From Certhia americana (lineage: Eukaryota > Chordata > Aves > Passeriformes > Certhiidae): DNA of 64,000 nt. The notes below the pieces were generated by a model. It saw only the letters and a list, made by a program, of their open reading frames with translations, was not told where the DNA came from and ran no database searches. A program made the translations under genes and the position numbers. The DNA lies in NCBI GenBank assembly GCA_018697195.1, contig CM031864.1, positions 26,756,944-26,820,943 on the forward strand, given 5' to 3'. The stretch's first letter is position 1; the number at the start of each line of letters is the position of its first letter. Positions 1 through 12,845 of this stretch are shown here, piece after piece.

Positions 1-615
1 GAACTTTTTCTATATTGGAGAGTTAATGTCTCCTGTCAGAGCACACGTCACAGGAGGACAAGAGATGTCTGTGCAAAGCAGCCTGCAGGCCTAGGCTGAA
101 CAGCACAGACAAAGTAATTACAGGCACTTCAGGAAGAACTAATAAACGTTTCCCAAATCCATTTTAAAGGAAATTGGAAAAGGACTTTGTCAGCATTCAG
201 ACAGGCCTCCAGGAGAACACAGCCTCTGACATTTTCATTGAGCTGTCCTTTACTCACTCATGGCTCCCTTCAGGAAAAGGGAGCTTTCAGAACTCGCAGT
301 CCAAATGTCGAAGATTACTCATCTGTATTTCATAATGTGCAGTTCCTGAGAACTCCTTTGCCACAAATGTTTCTCCTAAATTGAAGAAACTTTCTGAAGA
401 TTGAAATAGTCTATAGACTAGAAAGTGTAGTTTCTGTCAAGTTAGAAATATGACAATTCTGTGACTATTTCAGGAACAAACTACACTGATACTTTATTTC
501 ATTTCCCAGATCTCTGTTGGTTGAAGTGAAAATATTACCTACTGGAGCAAAAGCTTGCATCAGTTCCTACAAAAGCATTAAGAAAAGTGGATAAAATATG
601 TTTGCAGTGCTGTAT
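1..615. other. unique sequence, no gene seen
   Basis: AT-rich non-coding DNA. The only open frame (187-384) is short and resembles no family I know. No repeat, RNA gene or splice-flanked exon was recognised. Confidence 0.5.
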
Positions 616-814
616 TTCTTTCCTGTGAGGGTGCTGAGGCCCTGGCACAGGTTGCCCAGAGAAGCTGTGGCTGCCCCTGGATCTCTGGAAGGGTCCAAGG
701 CCAGGCTGGATGAGGCTTGGAGCAGCCTGGGCCAGTAGAAAATGTCCCTGCCTATGGCAGGGGTTGGAACAAGATAATCATTAAGGTCCCTTCCAACCCA
801 AACCAGTGTCTGAT
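616..814 (+). mobile_element. CR1 LINE 3' fragment
   Basis: Reads forward through the avian CR1 tail: TCCTGTGAGGGTG, CCCTGGCACAGG, GCCCAGAGAAGCTGTGGCTG, AAGGCCAGGCTGGATG, then GGTCCCTTCCAACCCAAACC. The final ATTCTRTG repeat is degraded. About 200 bases remain, the usual outcome of 5' truncation during target-primed reverse transcription. No coding capacity survives. Confidence 0.93.
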
Positions 815-1907
815 TTTACATTATACATTGAGGATCCCTGCAGCCACTCTTCTGTCTGCAACAATTTGTGTATTTCCATGTACTTCAAACTCCCATATTT
901 TATATTTGTCCCGTCAGATTCAAATCTGCACCTAATTTACACATTACCTTTTCAAAACATCTGCATCAACTAAATATCCTTCAGGTTCTGCTTAACATCT
1001 GGGGATGTGACAATCACATGATTTCCTTTGTTCTGTCAGAAAGTTGTTATTTTAAGAAGCTACACGGGAAACATTTTATGACTTTATTAAGATCTCTTAA
1101 TTATCCATGGATTCATGGTATTGTGGTCCTCGTGAATTTGTTTGCTTAATTTTCCATTTGATGAAAAATATGTTTGTGAGGTTGTGCTTTGTAAGCTCCT
1201 GGGAATTAAGTTCCTGGGGGTGAAAAAAAGGTACAAATCAGAAGAACAGAGCATATGAGGAGCAAGGAATCTCTGTTTCAATGTAGAGTGTATTAAATGA
1301 GCTAAAGTGAGACACAAAGGTTAAATACGTGGAAAAACCTGGGAAACTGTTGGAATGCAAGAAATTAGACCCCCCTCTGAGGCCCTCAGAGGGAGAAATT
1401 AATGCAGAAGTAGAATTAAAGCCTTTAGAAAAATTAAAATATATTAAATCACATAAATATGAAGTAGAAATTTTAGTTTTAACTAAGTTAAATTTAATTT
1501 TAAGTGGAAATACATTTTATACATTTTAAGTGCCTTAGCAGGGTGAAATACCTTAAGTCCTAGTTAAAAATTCAGTGCTTTGGCTCTAGACATAACCAAA
1601 ACATAGCAGAATATTGTTTGCATTCCTAGACAGAACTGTGTACATGAATAGATAGGACAATATACACAAATATACATAAAAATATGTAGGAACTGACACT
1701 GCTTTTTGCATTTTAAAGTTAAATTCTAATATGTATAAAGAGAATGTTTTAGAATTGTGTTTATAGCTGATTGGATGATTTATGGATAATATAAATAAAG
1801 ATGGATAATAAAAGACCCCCATCTGGGGATTGCTTGCATGCTTGCTTTTGCTTTCACCTGCACACATCACACACACGCATCCACACAGAAGAAAGAAAAG
1901 AAGAAGA
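815..1907. other. AT-rich unique sequence, nothing recognised
   Basis: Contains a very AT-rich patch around 1410-1530. Open frames on both strands are short and overlap each other, as expected by chance. No repeat family was recognised. Confidence 0.5.
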
Positions 1908-1972
1908 AGGCTGCAAGAACTCTTGCTGCAGCCTGGGATTCTATCCCAGAAGAGGCTGCAGGAACTCCTGCT
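1908..1972. repeat. imperfect 20-base direct repeat, 45-base period
   Basis: Two copies of AGGCTGCARGAACTCYTGCT lie at 1908-1927 and 1953-1972 and differ at 2 of 20 positions. A purine-rich run (1887-1910) precedes them and a TAATAAAAGACCCC stretch lies at about 1807-1820. This could be a fragment of an LTR or another unrecognised element, but its ends were not found. Confidence 0.55.
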
Positions 1973-4192
1973 CAGGGCATGCCCAGAAAACTTGGCACAG
2001 GCTTTTAGCATTCCAAACTTTTGCCTTCAGACTGATGCATTTATACAAGAAACAGCTTTCCAGCTCCAACAATGGCTCTCATCTATCTAAAAACCCATAA
2101 ACAACTTGATAGGAAATGGTAGAGGTTTCTTCTTCCTTTATTATTTAGGGTTTGCTATTTGAGTATATTACAAATCCTTCCCTGTCTCCTATCCCAGTTA
2201 TCTCCTTTATAACAGTAGAGGGAGAAGGTTTAATTTCAGTTCAATGGTTTTGTTTGTTCGTCTTCAGCTATAATAGACAAATAAGGTTTATTCATGTTAG
2301 GGAGATAAACATTATTGTTATCACCCCCTGAATCTTAGGCAAGAGGAAATTCCTTCACAATTTTCAATACACTTAATTTGGTTGATTTTTTATTGGTGTT
2401 CTGGGTCACAGAGAGCTGTAGGTTCCAGTAGGTTCTGCTTAATCTCTAGGCCATTCAGGCCAAGCTAAAAGTAGGTTATAGTTTTAATTATAGCAGTTAA
2501 ATAATGAAGTGTAGCAGAGAAGGAAGCTGAAGAACACATTTCATGGCTGTGACCACATTATAAATCCAATAACTTATTAGGGCTGTCATTCATTTTTGTC
2601 TTACTCTGATGCAAGTTTTGGGAGTATTTCTCAAACAAAAATATGCTCACTGTACGTAAGAGAGAAACAAGGAAGGATTTAGAACTTTGGCCACACTCTG
2701 TAATTTTAACATAAACTAAAGAAATTTTACTGGGGACATTGCCAGACAGCTCTTTCTGTGACTATGCCCCATCCCAGAGAGAAGGATCTTCACAAACAAC
2801 TTGGAATAGGCTGTGGTATATTAATTTTAGTAAGGAAAACATGAGCACAAGTGATTACAAATAGACCGAATCCTCCTGAACACGTAAAAAGATAAACATC
2901 AAGAAAAAAAAAGAGTCAGGATTATTTAGAGGAGATGGAATCCTACTTTCTAGGAGTAGAGGAAGTGGCATGGGAATGCAGAGACTGTTTTCAGTCAGTA
3001 AGAATTCAAATGAGGAAGACAGGGCAAGGAAAAAGTTGAGTTCACTGTGGTTCCCTCATGTCAGAGGGAATTCCAGTAGAACCTTCTCAACCTCCTGACT
3101 GAAAGACCCCAAGGGTTCTCAGTAGTTACTGCTTTTAGCTAGGGTGGAGTTCACTCTCTCCACGGCAGCTTGCATGGGTCTGTGTTCTGAAATTGTCTGA
3201 ATAATACCAAAAATAGTGATACCACTGATATCACTGATACCACAGTGATATTTCAGTTTTTGCTATCTGTGCTCACACAGGATTTACACCTCCTCACCTC
3301 CCCATTGAGGTACTGGGGTTGCACAAGTTGGGAGGGGACACAGCCAGGACCGCTGATTCCAACCAACCCAGACTATCTGACATCATGCTCATAAATAAAA
3401 TTGGGTAGGTGGGGGGTAGTGGGAGTTGCTATCGCTCAGAGGGCCTCTTTGGAGATGAGCACTTGTTTTGTTTTTCATTACTTGCTTTTCTTGGGTTTTA
3501 CTTCCCTCTCATGCCACCAGCAGTTCAACATTCATTCAAAATACTGAGTACTCAGAGCTGGGTTAGAATTAGTGGGGGTTGAAAGCTACTGGTTTTGTAC
3601 TTGTAGTCCCAATCTTAATTAACATTTAACCATTAGCAGGAAGTATCTTCTGAGTGAATGAATCCAATGAAGTTTGGAGCTTGAAATTGGCCTGATGAGT
3701 CATTCTTTTAAATCCTCCCATCACAGCCATGTCTGATTTCCTTGGTGACTGAAGTTCAGCAGCAGCACCTCCTACTTGTGAAGCACAAAGACTACTAGAA
3801 GAGGAAATCTCTGACTGAAGCCATGAGGCTGCTTGACATCTGAAAGGCCTGCAAATGAGACAGATGTTTCCCACTGTTTTTCATGGATGTGCTGGAAATG
3901 ATCACCTCTCTGAGCTCATCCAAGGAGTACAAGTTCTGTATTCCCTTGTTTTCTGTGGGCTGGCATGAAAGAATTTTCTCATTTTACTACAGAAATTTAA
4001 TTATTTTAGTAATAATTGGTGCTTTTTTTACATTCTTCCCTTGATATTGTGGAGCATTAATTAGGCATTCTGAGTCTCATTGCATGAGTAGACCTTTATT
4101 TCATGTCTATGTCACCTTTTCTCTAGCTTAGACTAGGTAGGTTTGACTTTCTAAGTGTCTGGGCTCAAGAAAGCTGGTTATACGTTGTTAAA
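1973..4192. other. unique sequence, nothing recognised
   Basis: No gene or known repeat. A short cluster of GTGATACCAC/CTGATATCAC units lies at about 3210-3246. Open frames are short and lack exon boundaries. Confidence 0.45.
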
Positions 4193-4216
4193 TTTTTTTT
4201 TTTTTTTTTTTTTTTT
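4193..4216. repeat. poly(T) run of 24
   Basis: Uninterrupted run of 24 T. It could be the reverse-strand tail of a poly(A)-primed insertion, but no retrocopy was recognised immediately upstream or downstream. Confidence 0.95.
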
Positions 4217-6376
4217 CAAAATAAGCTGGTGAAAATATATATTTGTGGAGAATGTGATGGAGGAAATATTTGCCACATGGAACAGAATTCAGCTGCCAGT
4301 GCTAAGTTTCACCTGATTTTCCCAGCTCACTTTCCAGTGTTTTCTGTTGTTATTGGGTATTTTTTTTCAGAACATTTGTTCGAAACATTTACATCTGTGA
4401 ATAGCTCAGTTCAAAAATGGATGTGGTGTTACTCAACATGAACAAGCCTTTGGAATCCCTCACGCAATTTCTTTTTGTGGAATTTAGGATGTGAGCTTTC
4501 ACAATGAAGAAATCCAGACAGATACAGCCCTGGAGTGATTTGGTAGAAAAATTGTCAAGGGAAGTTCACTCAAACGTTCTGTTCTCTCTCCATGAAGAAG
4601 AAAAGAGGGAGACTTCTAATATCTGTGAATTCTTTCATTGATTGGGAATTTTGCACCAGTCACAGCAGATGTATCTGGTGAGGACAAGGGATCAGGGAGC
4701 TGTTGATAAAATATCAATGTTGATCATTTGGAAAGCCTTTTGCATCCCAGTGCTGCACTGACGATGTGAATTTACCTCATATCTCAAAACCCAGAAGAGA
4801 TTAAATCCACCTTTCTGGTCCTTCTTTCCCTAAGCAGAACAGAAGAGTCCCTAATGTTGCAGTTGTGTTGGATCAACTCTGTTTACACAGATTTTTCCCT
4901 TTCTGGAATAGTTGTGTTGGACAGTCTGGTCCAGGCTGATCTTCCACTGCTTTAATGGGAGAAGAAAAGTTTTACAGTCTAATAGCTTGGCAAGTGTCAC
5001 AGTTTTCTTAATGTGTTCCCACAGCTATAAAATACTAGTGTAAGAACTACAGCTAGGGGAAGGACAGAAGCAAAGATGTTCTTGTAAGTGAATCAACCTG
5101 TTTTGTGTAAGTTTGTTGTATTTTATTCCTATGTACACAGACTTTCTTCTCATTATATAAAAAAGTTTTCCACCACGCATCAATCCTGAGCTTTCATCAG
5201 GAATATTGCATCAGTCTGTTTTTTTAATTTAATGGTATTATAGACTTAACTGCAATTCCGCTCATTTTGCTTTTTGTGAGCTTTAAGCCAAGCATAATGA
5301 CACTTATATAAAACTAAATTATTTTACTTCTCACTTGTACAACCTGTTCCAATCGAGTTTTGTCATTTTCAAAATGAGTCTTTAGTTAAAAAAACTACTC
5401 CAGGTGGGGTTTCTGTCCCTTATTCCCTAGTAATTCCTTATTGGAGGAAATAAATCATGACATCCTCAGAATCAGATTATTCCCAGTTACTATATAATTC
5501 TGTGATTTAGTTTCATTATGTAATATTGGCAGCAAGAAGATTCTTAATTAGCTGTACTTGCTCTTTAGAAAAGTTTTTAGAAAAGTCAGTAAAATCAAAA
5601 GTTCAACCTGAGCATGTTCTCCACACTTAAATTAACCAGATTAATCACTACAGTAGCTTGGGTTTATAAAATGAGGGAAGATGTGATTCATGTGCAGCAA
5701 AAATTGCACATAGGATATTATGGGAGCCAAAGGCACTTCCAAGAAGAATCATTTCCCAAGGAAATATGGCTTTGATTTGGGGAAGAATGTTGGTTTTCCA
5801 TGTTTCCTCCATTGCAGCACTATGGGCTGTTCCAGATGAGCACTGGATAGCAAACAAAAATTAAATATGACCTCCAAGCTGAGCAATTTAAAAGAGATTC
5901 AGACAAGATATATAAAGCAAAATCCAAGTTTCCCTCATGAATCACTGCTTTTGCAGAAATCTCCTCTTCTTTCCCCAATGCTCTGGTTATTTACAAGGAT
6001 AAATTTGATTCAAAACGCCTGCATTTAAGTAAGACAGAGCACAAGAAGGAGATGAAATTGTATGACTGTTTAATATATACCCTGTCTACGGAGCACTGGA
6101 AGGAATATACAGTTTTTTGAGTCGTACTTTTTGCTTGTTCATAAGTTTTAACAAACTTCGTGTTTCAGACTTCTGCCAACTGCTGACAGCAAAGACAATC
6201 TGTCTTTTTTCTGCCTGTATGGAAAAAGTGACAATAATTTGATCAGGGTGATTTATAAAATTAGAAAGCAAAAAGAAGATGAGGAGAAAATTAATCAAAT
6301 TATGACAAACTGATCCCAGAGAAACTGAATTATTAGAGTTTTAAGTCAATAAAATACCTCTGGAAGTAAACTAGAC
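4217..6376. other. unique sequence, nothing recognised
   Basis: AT-rich DNA with no CR1 or LTR motif. Small open frames at 4229-4441, 5648-5857 and 6086-6298 look random. Confidence 0.45.
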
Positions 6377-7136
6377 TGTTGGGGGTTGGGTTATTTTCTT
6401 ATAGAATTTTTTCCCAGAAGCTGCTAAGAGGCTGATGGCTGGGTGCTTTTCGGTACTTATGGGTGCTTAGGACCAAACAAAAGAAGCAGCTAAGGCAGAG
6501 ACAGGGAGGCACCATCTTCACTTCGCTCTGGGCAGTTTTCTGCACTCAGAAAAACGGCCAGAGCTGCTCATCTCGGCGCGGTGGAGAGCTCTCACCATCC
6601 TTCACCTGGAGCTCTGTCGGACCACCGTCTCTTCGTGTGCCCCCCGGGATTTTGGGAACCCGTTCCCTCCCTGCCCTGTCAGGAGCTCCTTCTCCCTGCC
6701 CTGCACCCACGGCTTCTTCAGTTTTGTTTGAGGTCTCCCCACGCTGTGTTTTCTGCAACCTGTGTCTAGCCAGGACATTTTCTACAGCTCCAGCTACTAC
6801 CATTGAGCCTCGGATCCATCTCACCGCCAGGACTGCTGCTGGCTCTGGTAGCTTGTAACTGTACTGAGGGGGGCAGGGTGCCAGAGGAAAGCTGTAACTG
6901 GGTTGTTGGTTTTTTTCTTTTCTTCTCTAGTTCTGTTTGTTGTCAATATTATACTTATTATTGTTAATTTACCTCGTTAGACTAACTAGTAAAGAACTGT
7001 TATTCCTACTCTCATATCGTTGTCTGAGACCCCCACTTCAATTTTAGGATTATAACAAAATCCAAGGGAAGTTTCCATTTTTTTTTTTTTTTTTGGTTCC
7101 CTAGCAGACACCCCTGTCTTTCCAAACCAAGACAGA
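6377..7136 (+). mobile_element. solo LTR, endogenous retrovirus family A, copy 1
   Basis: About 760 bases beginning TGTTGGGGGTTGGG. It aligns along its whole length with the blocks at 21350 and 33646. Shared landmarks are a TTATAGAA box near the 5' end, a GC-rich centre (about 6500-6850), a long T run (7079-7094) and the end CTAGCAGACACCCCTGTC...AAGACA. TAGAC occurs directly before the start (6372-6376) and again at 7137-7141, two bases beyond the terminal ACA at 7134, so the right edge is uncertain by two bases. No gag, pol or env is adjacent, so this is a solo LTR. A conserved AGTAAA at 6988-6993 may serve as a weak polyadenylation signal. The open frame at 6463-6858 begins with GTG and is probably not a gene. 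Confidence 0.88.
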
Positions 7137-7141
7137 TAGAC

Positions 7142-7760
7142 CAAATATGATTAGATTAAAGGAATAATTGGTGTGATTTCTGCTTGCTAATTGTCACCTA
7201 GAGCAGATCAGGAACCCAAAAAGCAGAAATCACCTCATCATACAAAAGGATATATTTGTAGTGTAAATGTTCAAACAGTGTATTTTCATTCTGTTATAAG
7301 GGTTTTAAACATTATTACCTTACTTTATATTGCCAGTTGAAGCTTACTTGGGGTAAGCTTTAAAGTAACTCATTAGTGGTAAAGAGGGTATTTTTTGGAA
7401 AATACCCCAAAATTCTGATTATCTGCTTCCTCTTCCCATGTTGGCTGAAATACATCTCTTATCATGCTGATATGTGGTGTTATATAAAAAGCCACCCTGA
7501 TGATACCAAATATTTGCAGGAACTAGAGCTTCTTGGGAAACTCTCTCTCCTGTATTTTCCCACATGAATTTACGAATAGTAGGAATTTACAGTGCAGACC
7601 CCAGACTTGTATGAGCTCTAGTGGAGGGAAGTTTTATTTTTGCATACATGAAGACTCAGACAAAAATTTTGGAGGGGAAATGACTACAAAAAAAAAAAAA
7701 AAAATCAACACCAAGAGCAAGAAAGGAACCTCTCTCTCAGAATGATGCCTATGCATGTAG
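7142..7760. other. unique sequence with poly(A) run
   Basis: Holds a run of 17 A at 7688-7704 about 55 bases ahead of the next CR1. Nothing else was recognised. Confidence 0.5.
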
Positions 7761-8031
7761 TGACTGGACACAGGGAATGGCTTCCTACTGCCACAGGGCA
7801 GGGTCAGATGGGGTACTGGGAAGGGATTGTTGCCTGTGAGGGTGGGAAGGCCCTGGCACAGGGTGCCCAGAGAAGCTGTGGCTGCCCTTGGATTCCTGGA
7901 AGTGTCCAAGGCCAGGCTGGATGGGGCTTGGAGCAATCTGGGACAGTGGAAGGTGTCCCTACCTATGGCAGGGGGTGGCACAGGATGAGCTGTAAGGTCC
8001 CTCTCCACCCAAACCCTTCTGTGATTCTGTA
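7761..8031 (+). mobile_element. CR1 LINE 3' fragment, near-complete tail
   Basis: Begins in the conserved GGGAATGGCTTCCTACTGCCACAGGGCAGGG region, continues through GGGAAGGGATTG, CCCTGGCACAGGG and GCCAGGCTGGATGGGGC, and ends CTTCTGTGATTCTGT. The intact ATTCTGT end marks the true 3' terminus. The low divergence between its parts suggests a relatively young insertion. Confidence 0.95.
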
Positions 8032-9804
8032 GACAACAGAAAGCAGGGATTTTTTAATGGTTTTTCTGCTCTTATAAATTTGCTGACATTGAGACATAGG
8101 AGAAAAATTGAGGGACACCTGTCTGAGGACACCTGTGGGTAGCTAGAAGATGTTGTAAAATGTATTGTCAGATTTTGTTGATCCACATGGAGCATTCTAT
8201 AGCCACAGTTGTGTTCCATAATCTCCTGAGAAAACCAGTAGCTCCTGTGAGAACATTGCAGTAATACTACTCAAATCTCAATGTTATTGTCTTTCATTCC
8301 AGTGAGTCTGGAATGAAATATTGTGTGGCTTTGCAGGATTCACTGATTAGTTTAATTCTCCATCTGGAGCAGTGATCTGGACACATGCTGACCTCATCCA
8401 CTAAAGCTGGGTGTTCTGAGGTGCAGAAACAGAATTAGCAAGAGAAGGAAAGAGGGACAAGAAGGACAAAGACATCTTGTGAGAATCCTGTAGAAAAGAA
8501 AACCAACAGAATCATTTCTATAATTGCTGCCCTGAGTTCTTCCTTTAGGAGGGGATTTAAAGCAGGAGTCAGTTTGAACAAGCATTAGCCAATTAGCCCA
8601 GAGCAAATGCTCCAAATCTTAAAATGACAAGAAGAAAAGTAGAGGCAGTCAGTAAACAGTTGCAGTTGTTCTCTGTGTCTTGTAAGGCAAACTAATAAAA
8701 TGATTACCAAATAATTCAGAAGTCAGTGTCCAAAAAAAATCTTAAAATATATATAATCTACAAGAGCTGCCTCCTCAGGGCAATAAATTTGCTATTATTG
8801 CATCTGTGTATAAATGCATTCTTGAGCCTGGTACTTCTCTGGAGGCTTTTCTGGGAATGCTAAGAACAGCATTTCAGGGGGGAGGCTGCTGAATAGAAAA
8901 TTGCAGTAAGATCCAGGGAATGCTTCTTCCATTCACTTCCAGATCTGAGCCAAATTCCCAGAGTTAACATTGGACTGCAGGGAACAAATTTACAACAAAA
9001 TCCTTAAGTTTCGTTTTTGTTCTTTTCTTTTGTTCCAATGAATCTAAAACTGTTTGCAATATTCTTCTTAACTCTCTCAATTCATAAATCTCCAAAGTGT
9101 AACATAGAGTACAGGATCTTGGGGTCATCTGGGAATGTCTCTGCAGACAAATTAATCTTACTGATAACAGCCTGAGATTATTAGTGTAAATAGCTCATTT
9201 CTTTGTCCTGATTACATGGGCCAAACAAACATGATTAGTCTTATGCTGTCAGAACTATTTATTTAATCCAAATGAAATATTTTTGCATTTCTAAAAGACA
9301 AGAGTGATTTCCCTGTGGTAACTGCAAAGGTAAACTAAGGGACTTCTGGTTGCCTGAGGCCAGTTCACTTTCTGGCTTTTCTGGATTGGGCACTTGGGAG
9401 AAATTGAGTGAAATTTTACCTTTATATGATATGTGCTTTCTTTGAACACAGGTATGACTCTGCTTTCTTGAGAGAGAGGTGTCTTACTGGAGTTTCATAA
9501 ATTGTTGGAGCATCTTGACATATTCTGTGCTTACTGGGTTTCCAAAGGAGCAATCTGTGCTGCACACCCTCTCTTAAGAAGAAGCCGAAAACAAATGCTT
9601 TTGCAGTTATTCCTCCTCTGCCATATGGAGCAGGAGGGGATGTGAGGATGTGTCACTCACGGTGGGGAGTGTGGCACGATCTCCTCTGTGACTGTGGTGT
9701 AACTTACAGTGCTGGCAGAATAATAAATTCCATATGGGATAGGCTGCAAGAACAGCCTTTTGCAACTCTTTCAGGTACGTTTTGAGTATAGACTATGCCA
9801 GTGA
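8032..9804. other. unique sequence, nothing recognised
   Basis: No gene or repeat recognised. The stretch 9170-9290 (GATTACATGGGCCAAACAAACATGATTAG) has few simple repeats and could be constrained non-coding DNA, but this is only an impression. Confidence 0.4.
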
Positions 9805-9943
9805 CAGAATCTCAAACTCACACTGGTTTGGGTTAGAGGAGACCTTAAAGCCCATCCAGTCCCACCTTTTTTCATGGGCAGGGTCACCTTCCACCTTCCC
9901 ACGTTGCTCCAAACCCCATCCAACCTGGCCTTGAGCAATACCA
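9805..9943 (-). mobile_element. CR1 LINE 3' fragment
   Basis: On the minus strand it reads the CR1 tail. On the plus strand this appears as CAGAATCTCA, GGTTTGGGTTAGAGGAGACCTTAAAGCCCATCC, CATGGGCAGGGTCACCTTCCAC and CCATCCAACCTGGCCTTGAGC. It is truncated just beyond the GGCCTTGAGC segment. Confidence 0.92.
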
Positions 9944-11510
9944 ACCACTAAAATGTGAAACACGACCCATGAACAGGACAAATGACAGGAAAGCAGCAGA
10001 TTTTGACATCAGTTTGGAGAGTTCTGTCCCAGCAAAAGATATTGCCAGAATGACTGTGTCAGAGTCAGCTGGAGAGCAGGAGCTGGAATCAAAGTCTTGT
10101 TTTCTCCTCAGATTTCCTTTCCCATTGCTGGAGTTTTATACCCTTCTCCCAAAAGAAAAGAGGATAATCTCATCTGCCCTTGACAGAGTTTAAATTATTT
10201 TCAAGACCAGGACTTTTTCTGGTTTCATCAGGCTCTTTTATTGCTTATTCTGTAGAATTACCTAGTCCCAGCACACAGCGCTTCTGCTTCTCAGCTCCCT
10301 ATTTCTATCTTGCTGATTCTACTGTTACCAAGTGTTTTCTCCTGCTCTTTCTATGCAACTGTACAACAGGTCTCTGCTGACCCCTTTGTGGTTGCAGATA
10401 TTTATGTAAATGAAGAGTTATGCTCAGAGCATCATCCTCTCACAGAAAGTGTTGCTAAAGGCATTTTGTATCAGTCAGCTGCAGTATTTCAGTGTGCTCA
10501 TGGCTTGGTGCAAGGCAGGCAAGTATTCACTGCCTTTTACTTAGGCTGCTTTTTGGAGGAAATACGTCCCTGCTTCAGCTCTGCTCCACTGCTCTGAGTC
10601 ACTTGGGAACAGCTCAGTCCCCTAAAAGAAGTGATGCTGCTCCATCACTTGTTCAGATTTTGATTTCAAAACACTCCCAAAAATGACAGTTAGTGATGAT
10701 GAATTTTAAAGCATGGTTGCCATGAAGCTTTTAAATTGTCTGCTTTAGACACCCTCTTGAGGCCACATTTAGTTCCCATTTGGGGCCACAGCTTGCTCAG
10801 TGTTTCAGCCTCTTTTAACTCTGTTGATTGAAAAAAAACCAGCCCACTTAACATTTCAAAAGTGAAACTTGGCTTTCTCTGTAAGGTTGTGGAAATGTTT
10901 AAGTTTTTTCTGAAGGATGTTCTGGTGTTCACTTTGCTTTTCCTTCACTGCTGATTTTTCCAGCAGGATGTATCTTTGGAGATGCATAAGTACTTTGGAT
11001 TGTGTTTGTTTTCTATGAGTTTGTTTTAAAAGAGTAAAGGGACGTGTTCCCAGAAGCTATTTGCTGTGTTACTTGTTTAACTGGTGTGCCAGTGTTTCCC
11101 TGACAGGGAGACAGTGGGGAAAGGCTCATCACTCCCAGGACCTTGAAGGCAGAGTTTTCACAGAGTTTGTTAGCAGTGTTTTAGCTGAAATGTTTTGTTT
11201 TCAGGCATGGAGCTTCATGCAAATTCCTAATTTCAAATGCATTTCCTTGGGTTAAAATTTCTTTTCTGTGTTCTTAAAAGCATCATAGCTACTTTGTCTG
11301 TATATTGATATTCTTCCAAATTAGGAAGGGAGGCTTTTATTATTGTTTTTGATTTTCTTCTTGCAATTTTCTTTTTGAGGTTGAACTTCTTCAGTTAGAG
11401 CCAGGCATGCAGTAGAATATTAAAACTATTTGGGAACCTTTGTCCAGTGTGTAAAATCTCATTTGGACTATTATGTTTTCTAGTTTGATCAGTTTAATGG
11501 GCACCATGGT
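9944..11510. other. unique sequence, nothing recognised
   Basis: Several 60-95 codon open frames between 9969 and 10690 overlap in different frames without a consistent coding pattern. No splice-bounded exon or known repeat was recognised. Confidence 0.4.
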
Positions 11511-11575
11511 ATTCAAAGCTGGGATTGGATTATCTTGGAGGTCTTTTCCAACCTATATGATCCTATGGTTCTATG
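11511..11575 (+). mobile_element. short old CR1 3' end
   Basis: Only the terminal 65 bases remain: GATTGGATTATCTTGGAGGTCTTTTCCAACCTATATGATCCTATGGTTCTATG. The GAGGTCTTTTCCAACC form, in place of GGTCCCTTCCAACCC, belongs to a different and generally older CR1 group. The octamer end is still visible. Confidence 0.85.
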
Positions 11576-12845
11576 GGAACAGGACAATATCTCTTAAATC
11601 AGTACATTCAAATGTACTTTCAAATGCATATCTAATAAGCCAACATTTCACTCACAATTATTTCTTTCTAGTGTCTGAGCAGATCTGGATTAACATTAGA
11701 AGGCTACATCAGCAGTAATATAGAGTTTCCTTGTATTCTCAATGTCTTGTATTCATCACTTCTGAAAAAAAAAAAAGCTGCTCATGATCTTCTCATTTCA
11801 CTGAGTTTAATTGTGAAATTGAAGTTTTAGTCAATGGGAACCAGTTTTCAAGATACTAAATGGAAGCCAGTAGGGATCTACAACCATTTCAATGGAAAAA
11901 ACAATGTTATAAATAATAAATGAAGGATGGGATAATGGAGTTAACTGCTCATTTTTTTACTTGTTTACTCTTTCTTTGACCCTTGAAACCATAATAAGCT
12001 TCAGTCAGGTGTACATTTCCTTCCAGGTGAAATATTCCATGCAGTGATGCAAATCTAAACAAGAAAATTTATTGCTGAAAAAAATCTTCACTTAAATCCA
12101 GTACTGGCAAAGTCCTTCTTTTGGAAAAGCAAATTTGTAAATACTTAAAAACACAGATGCAGAAGCAAAATGAAAGTTGAGTTCTCAAAATTCTTGGAAT
12201 AGAATGTATATATATCTTTTATTTGGAAAATCTAGCTGAGGTCGATGCCCTTGAATTCAGTAGTGTATTCTAAATTTCCCTGTAAAACAAACTCTTATCT
12301 AAAGAATTTAGTAGCAATTTCAACTAGTTACTTAAGGAGCTTTCTAAAATTATTGGGGCTTTACAGCTTATGTTCTCATGATAAAAGTGCTTGGAAATCC
12401 ACCTTGTTCCCAGGAAGTCAGTGGCAAGAGCCTTACAAATGTCAAGTGAGTGTTTTACTACAAATGAACCTGGGTTTGTAACACAGTAAAGCACTTAGGT
12501 TATAAAAGACAGGAGGAAAAAAAAAGAAAGAAAAAGCAGGACTAAAATAAACAGTTGTTTGTGTTCTGCAGGCCTAGAAGGTTCTTCCAGCTCTGGAGTG
12601 CCTCAGGGTTTAAAATAGGGCATTGGATACCTCTAAATAAACTTGTCACTCAAAGTTATATCCCATTAATGCTCACTTAGCTGTTTGCTGAATATCCCAC
12701 GTTCCAGTGTTCCTCGTCCCAAATGAAAACAGAAAATCTGATAATTTTTAATGATTTATTATTGTTAAGAGGGTTGGAGAGGAAAAACTTTGACCAAAAA
12801 ATACTCAACAGAGTATAATTAAATATTTACATCTTTCCCCTTGCA
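11576..12845. other. AT-rich unique sequence
   Basis: Includes short A runs at about 11766-11776 and 12520-12536. No gene or interspersed repeat was recognised. Confidence 0.45.

Noticed and set aside
1586..2011. 141-codon minus-strand frame
   Set aside because: Low-complexity Ser/Leu/Cys-rich translation of a purine-rich tract, overlapped by two plus-strand frames. No domain.
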